64,000 bases of DNA from DASPKT01 sp035626475 (GTDB taxonomy: Bacteria; Pseudomonadota; Alphaproteobacteria; Azospirillales; Azospirillaceae). The notes beneath the pieces are model-generated. The model worked only from the letters and a program-made list of their open reading frames with translations. It was not told the DNA's origin and searched no databases. The position numbers were made by a program, and so were the translations under genes. The stretch is taken from assembly GCA_035626475.1 (NCBI GenBank), contig DASPNP010000053.1:1-64000 (forward strand), in the 5' to 3' direction. Positions 62,965-64,000 of the stretch are shown here, one piece after another; within the stretch, counting starts at the first letter, position 1, and every line of letters starts with the position of its first letter.

Positions 62965-63085
62965 GCCGGAAAAGCGCCGCCATCGGCACTTCATCGGCAA
63001 ATGCTCGGGCGCCGGCCATGGACGGAGGCGCCGGCCGGGCGCAGGAAGGGGACATCCCGCAACCACGCCCGAGAGGCCGTTCCCG

Positions 63086-63553
63086 ATGCGCTCCTTCACC
63101 CGCTTTGCCGCCGTCGCCACCCTGCTGCTGGTGGGGGCCGCCGCCCCCGTCCTCGCCGTTTCGCCCTCGGAGGAGCTGATGGCCGCCGACCGCGCCTTCG
63201 CCGCCAAGGCGCAGGAGGTCGGCGTCGGCAAGGCCTTCGAGCTGTTCGCGGCGCCCAGCGTCCGCATGGTGTCGCTGCCCGACCCGAAGCTGACGCCCGA
63301 GCAGACCGGCAAGCTGTTCCCGCCCGACTTCCAGATGGACTGGGACCCGCAGGAGGCCTTCGTGTCCGCGTCCGGCGACCTCGGCTGGACCTGGGGCCGC
63401 GCCACCCGCAAGGTGAAGGACAAGGAAGGCAAGCTGGTCGAGCGGAACTCCCAGTACCTGTCGATCTGGCAGAAGCAGCCCGACGGCTCCTGGAAGTTCG
63501 TCGCAGACACCGGCAGCGACACCGGCCCGGGCTTCAAGCGCGACAAGAAGTGA
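63086..63553 (+). CDS. Exported DUF4440/SnoaL-like protein
   Basis: The 155-residue product has a signal peptide ending VLAV and one NTF2-like domain: EELMAADRAFAAKAQEVGVG, FELFAAPSVRMVSLPDPKLT, FPPDFQMDWDPQEAFVSASG and the final SIWQKQPDGSWKFVADTGSD, where the W-K-PDGSWKF block is characteristic of DUF4440. Members of this family bind small molecules or act on them, but no activity is established. The gene stands alone after recD2, with AGGCC upstream of the ATG. A family D repeat follows. Confidence 0.85.
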   Translation: MRSFTRFAAVATLLLVGAAAPVLAVSPSEELMAADRAFAAKAQEVGVGKAFELFAAPSVRMVSLPDPKLTPEQTGKLFPPDFQMDWDPQEAFVSASGDLGWTWGRATRKVKDKEGKLVERNSQYLSIWQKQPDGSWKFVADTGSDTGPGFKRDKK

Positions 63554-63565
63554 TGGTGGCCTCCT

Positions 63566-63764
63566 TATCCTTCTCCCCTTGAGGGAGAAGGATGGGGCCC
63601 CAAGCCTGCTTGGGGAGGATGAGGGGTCGACAGCCCTTGGGCTGGCGTTCTCAACGGGTGATCCTGGAACAGCGGGCGAGTACGGCCGGCTCTGCCGTCC
63701 GACCCCTCAACCCCCCACGCCTTCGGCGCGGGTCCCACCCTTCTCCCTCAAGGGGAGAAGGATA
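63566..63764. repeat. Dispersed inverted repeat, family D, without a nested A element
   Basis: TATCCTTCTCCCCTTGAGGG on the left and CCCTCAAGGGGAGAAGGATA on the right are exact complements for 20 bases. GGGGTCGACAG at 63623 and CCGACCCCTC at 63698 give a second, inner pair. The middle does not contain family A here. Confidence 0.85.
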
Positions 63765-63773
63765 TAGGGCTCG

Positions 63774-64000
63774 CTACCCCGCCCGCCTCAGCGTCCGCAC
63801 CATCTGGACGGCGACGCCCACCAGGTGCGCGCCTTCCAGGGGGCGGGGGCGGCAGGCGCTGTCGGTGCTGACCGGGACCAGCAGGGGCGGGTAGTGGCGG
63901 TAGCCGCAGACGCCGTCGCCGTCCAGCGTCACCACCAGGTCGCCCTCCTCGGGCGCCAACTCGGCGGGCGGCTCCAGGACCACGTGGTCCTCCGGCAGCA
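63774..64000 (-). CDS. C-terminal part of an S24/LexA-like regulator, gene continues beyond window
   Basis: The visible 74 residues, entering from the right edge, read LPEDHVVLEPPAELAPEEGD, LVVTLDGDGVCGYRHYPPLL, VPVSTDSACRPRPLEG and AHLVGVAVQMVRTLRRAG. The GDLVV strand and the final VGVAVQMVR strand resemble the C-terminal peptidase-like domain of phage repressors and LexA-type proteins. The position where the catalytic Lys is expected (the V-K-R segment) reads CGYRH, so self-cleavage may be absent. A helix-turn-helix N-terminus would lie outside the window. If confirmed, it is a candidate for the protein that binds the TGCGA-N2-TCGCA palindromes. This is tentative. Confidence 0.4.
   Translation of the reverse strand, partial: LPEDHVVLEPPAELAPEEGDLVVTLDGDGVCGYRHYPPLLVPVSTDSACRPRPLEGAHLVGVAVQMVRTLRRAG

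Noticed and set aside
60373..63546. A 1,057-codon open frame on the minus strand opposite recD2
   Set aside because: RecD2 on the plus strand is complete with all helicase motifs; the antisense translation has the composition typical of a shadow frame.
58376..64000. The region as an intact prophage
   Set aside because: No integrase, terminase, capsid, tail or lysis genes and no attachment-site duplication are visible; only recombination-type and small unknown genes are present.

Overview
The window is a stretch of chromosome from a very GC-rich alphaproteobacterium. Several things point that way: third codon positions are almost always G or C, LexA boxes are of the alphaproteobacterial direct-repeat type (GTTC-N7-GTTC), a homospermidine synthase is paired with an ornithine decarboxylase, the gene order rluD-rpoH is present, and there is a complete cbb3 oxidase locus (ccoNOQP-ccoGHIS). 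A member of the Rhodospirillales (Azospirillaceae-like) is my best guess; this is inferred from gene content and I cannot name a genus.

1-19.5 kb is a starch/maltodextrin-to-pyruvate region. It holds glgB (cut by the left edge), a HexR-type RpiR regulator, a secreted GH13 amylase, a maltose-type ABC importer (ATPase, binding protein, two permeases), an outer-membrane barrel flanked by two exported proteins with a glucodextranase-C-like domain, and zwf-edd-eda of the Entner-Doudoroff route. Four 15-bp HexR-like palindromes lie before the regulator, before the amylase and (twice) before zwf, so the whole region probably forms one regulon. The MalF-type permease carries an unusual extra N-terminal sensor-like domain.

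19.5-32 kb is mixed: a VapC/Phd toxin-antitoxin pair, two tandem periplasmic binding proteins, a membrane-bound winged-helix regulator with a TolB-like propeller, DUF72, a secreted nuclease, a decayed BrnT-type toxin with its surviving antitoxin, tRNA-Glu(CUC), L-threonine aldolase, rluD and rpoH. 32-44 kb holds a pseudokinase-like protein with a membrane partner, purA, hisZ, a retropepsin-like lipoprotein, the polyamine pair (hss, ornithine decarboxylase with an upstream leader and mini-ORF), a WecA-like transferase and a second antitoxin without toxin. 44-58 kb holds an SOS-controlled imuA without imuB/dnaE2, several small envelope genes, and the cbb3 oxidase structural and assembly genes with three FNR/FixK-like boxes.

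58-64 kb is the most intriguing part: a phage-like single-strand annealing protein, several small unknown genes, a RecD2 helicase and the end of a gene that resembles an S24/LexA-type repressor. Two LexA boxes and two copies of a TGCGA-N2-TCGCA palindrome sit at the promoters here, which suggests an SOS-inducible recombination module of phage origin.

At least four families of dispersed inverted repeats are scattered between genes. They are nested in a regular way (family C inside B, family A inside D) and appear at 3' ends of genes and at the two decayed toxin loci. No CRISPR array, insertion sequence, rRNA or replication origin was seen.
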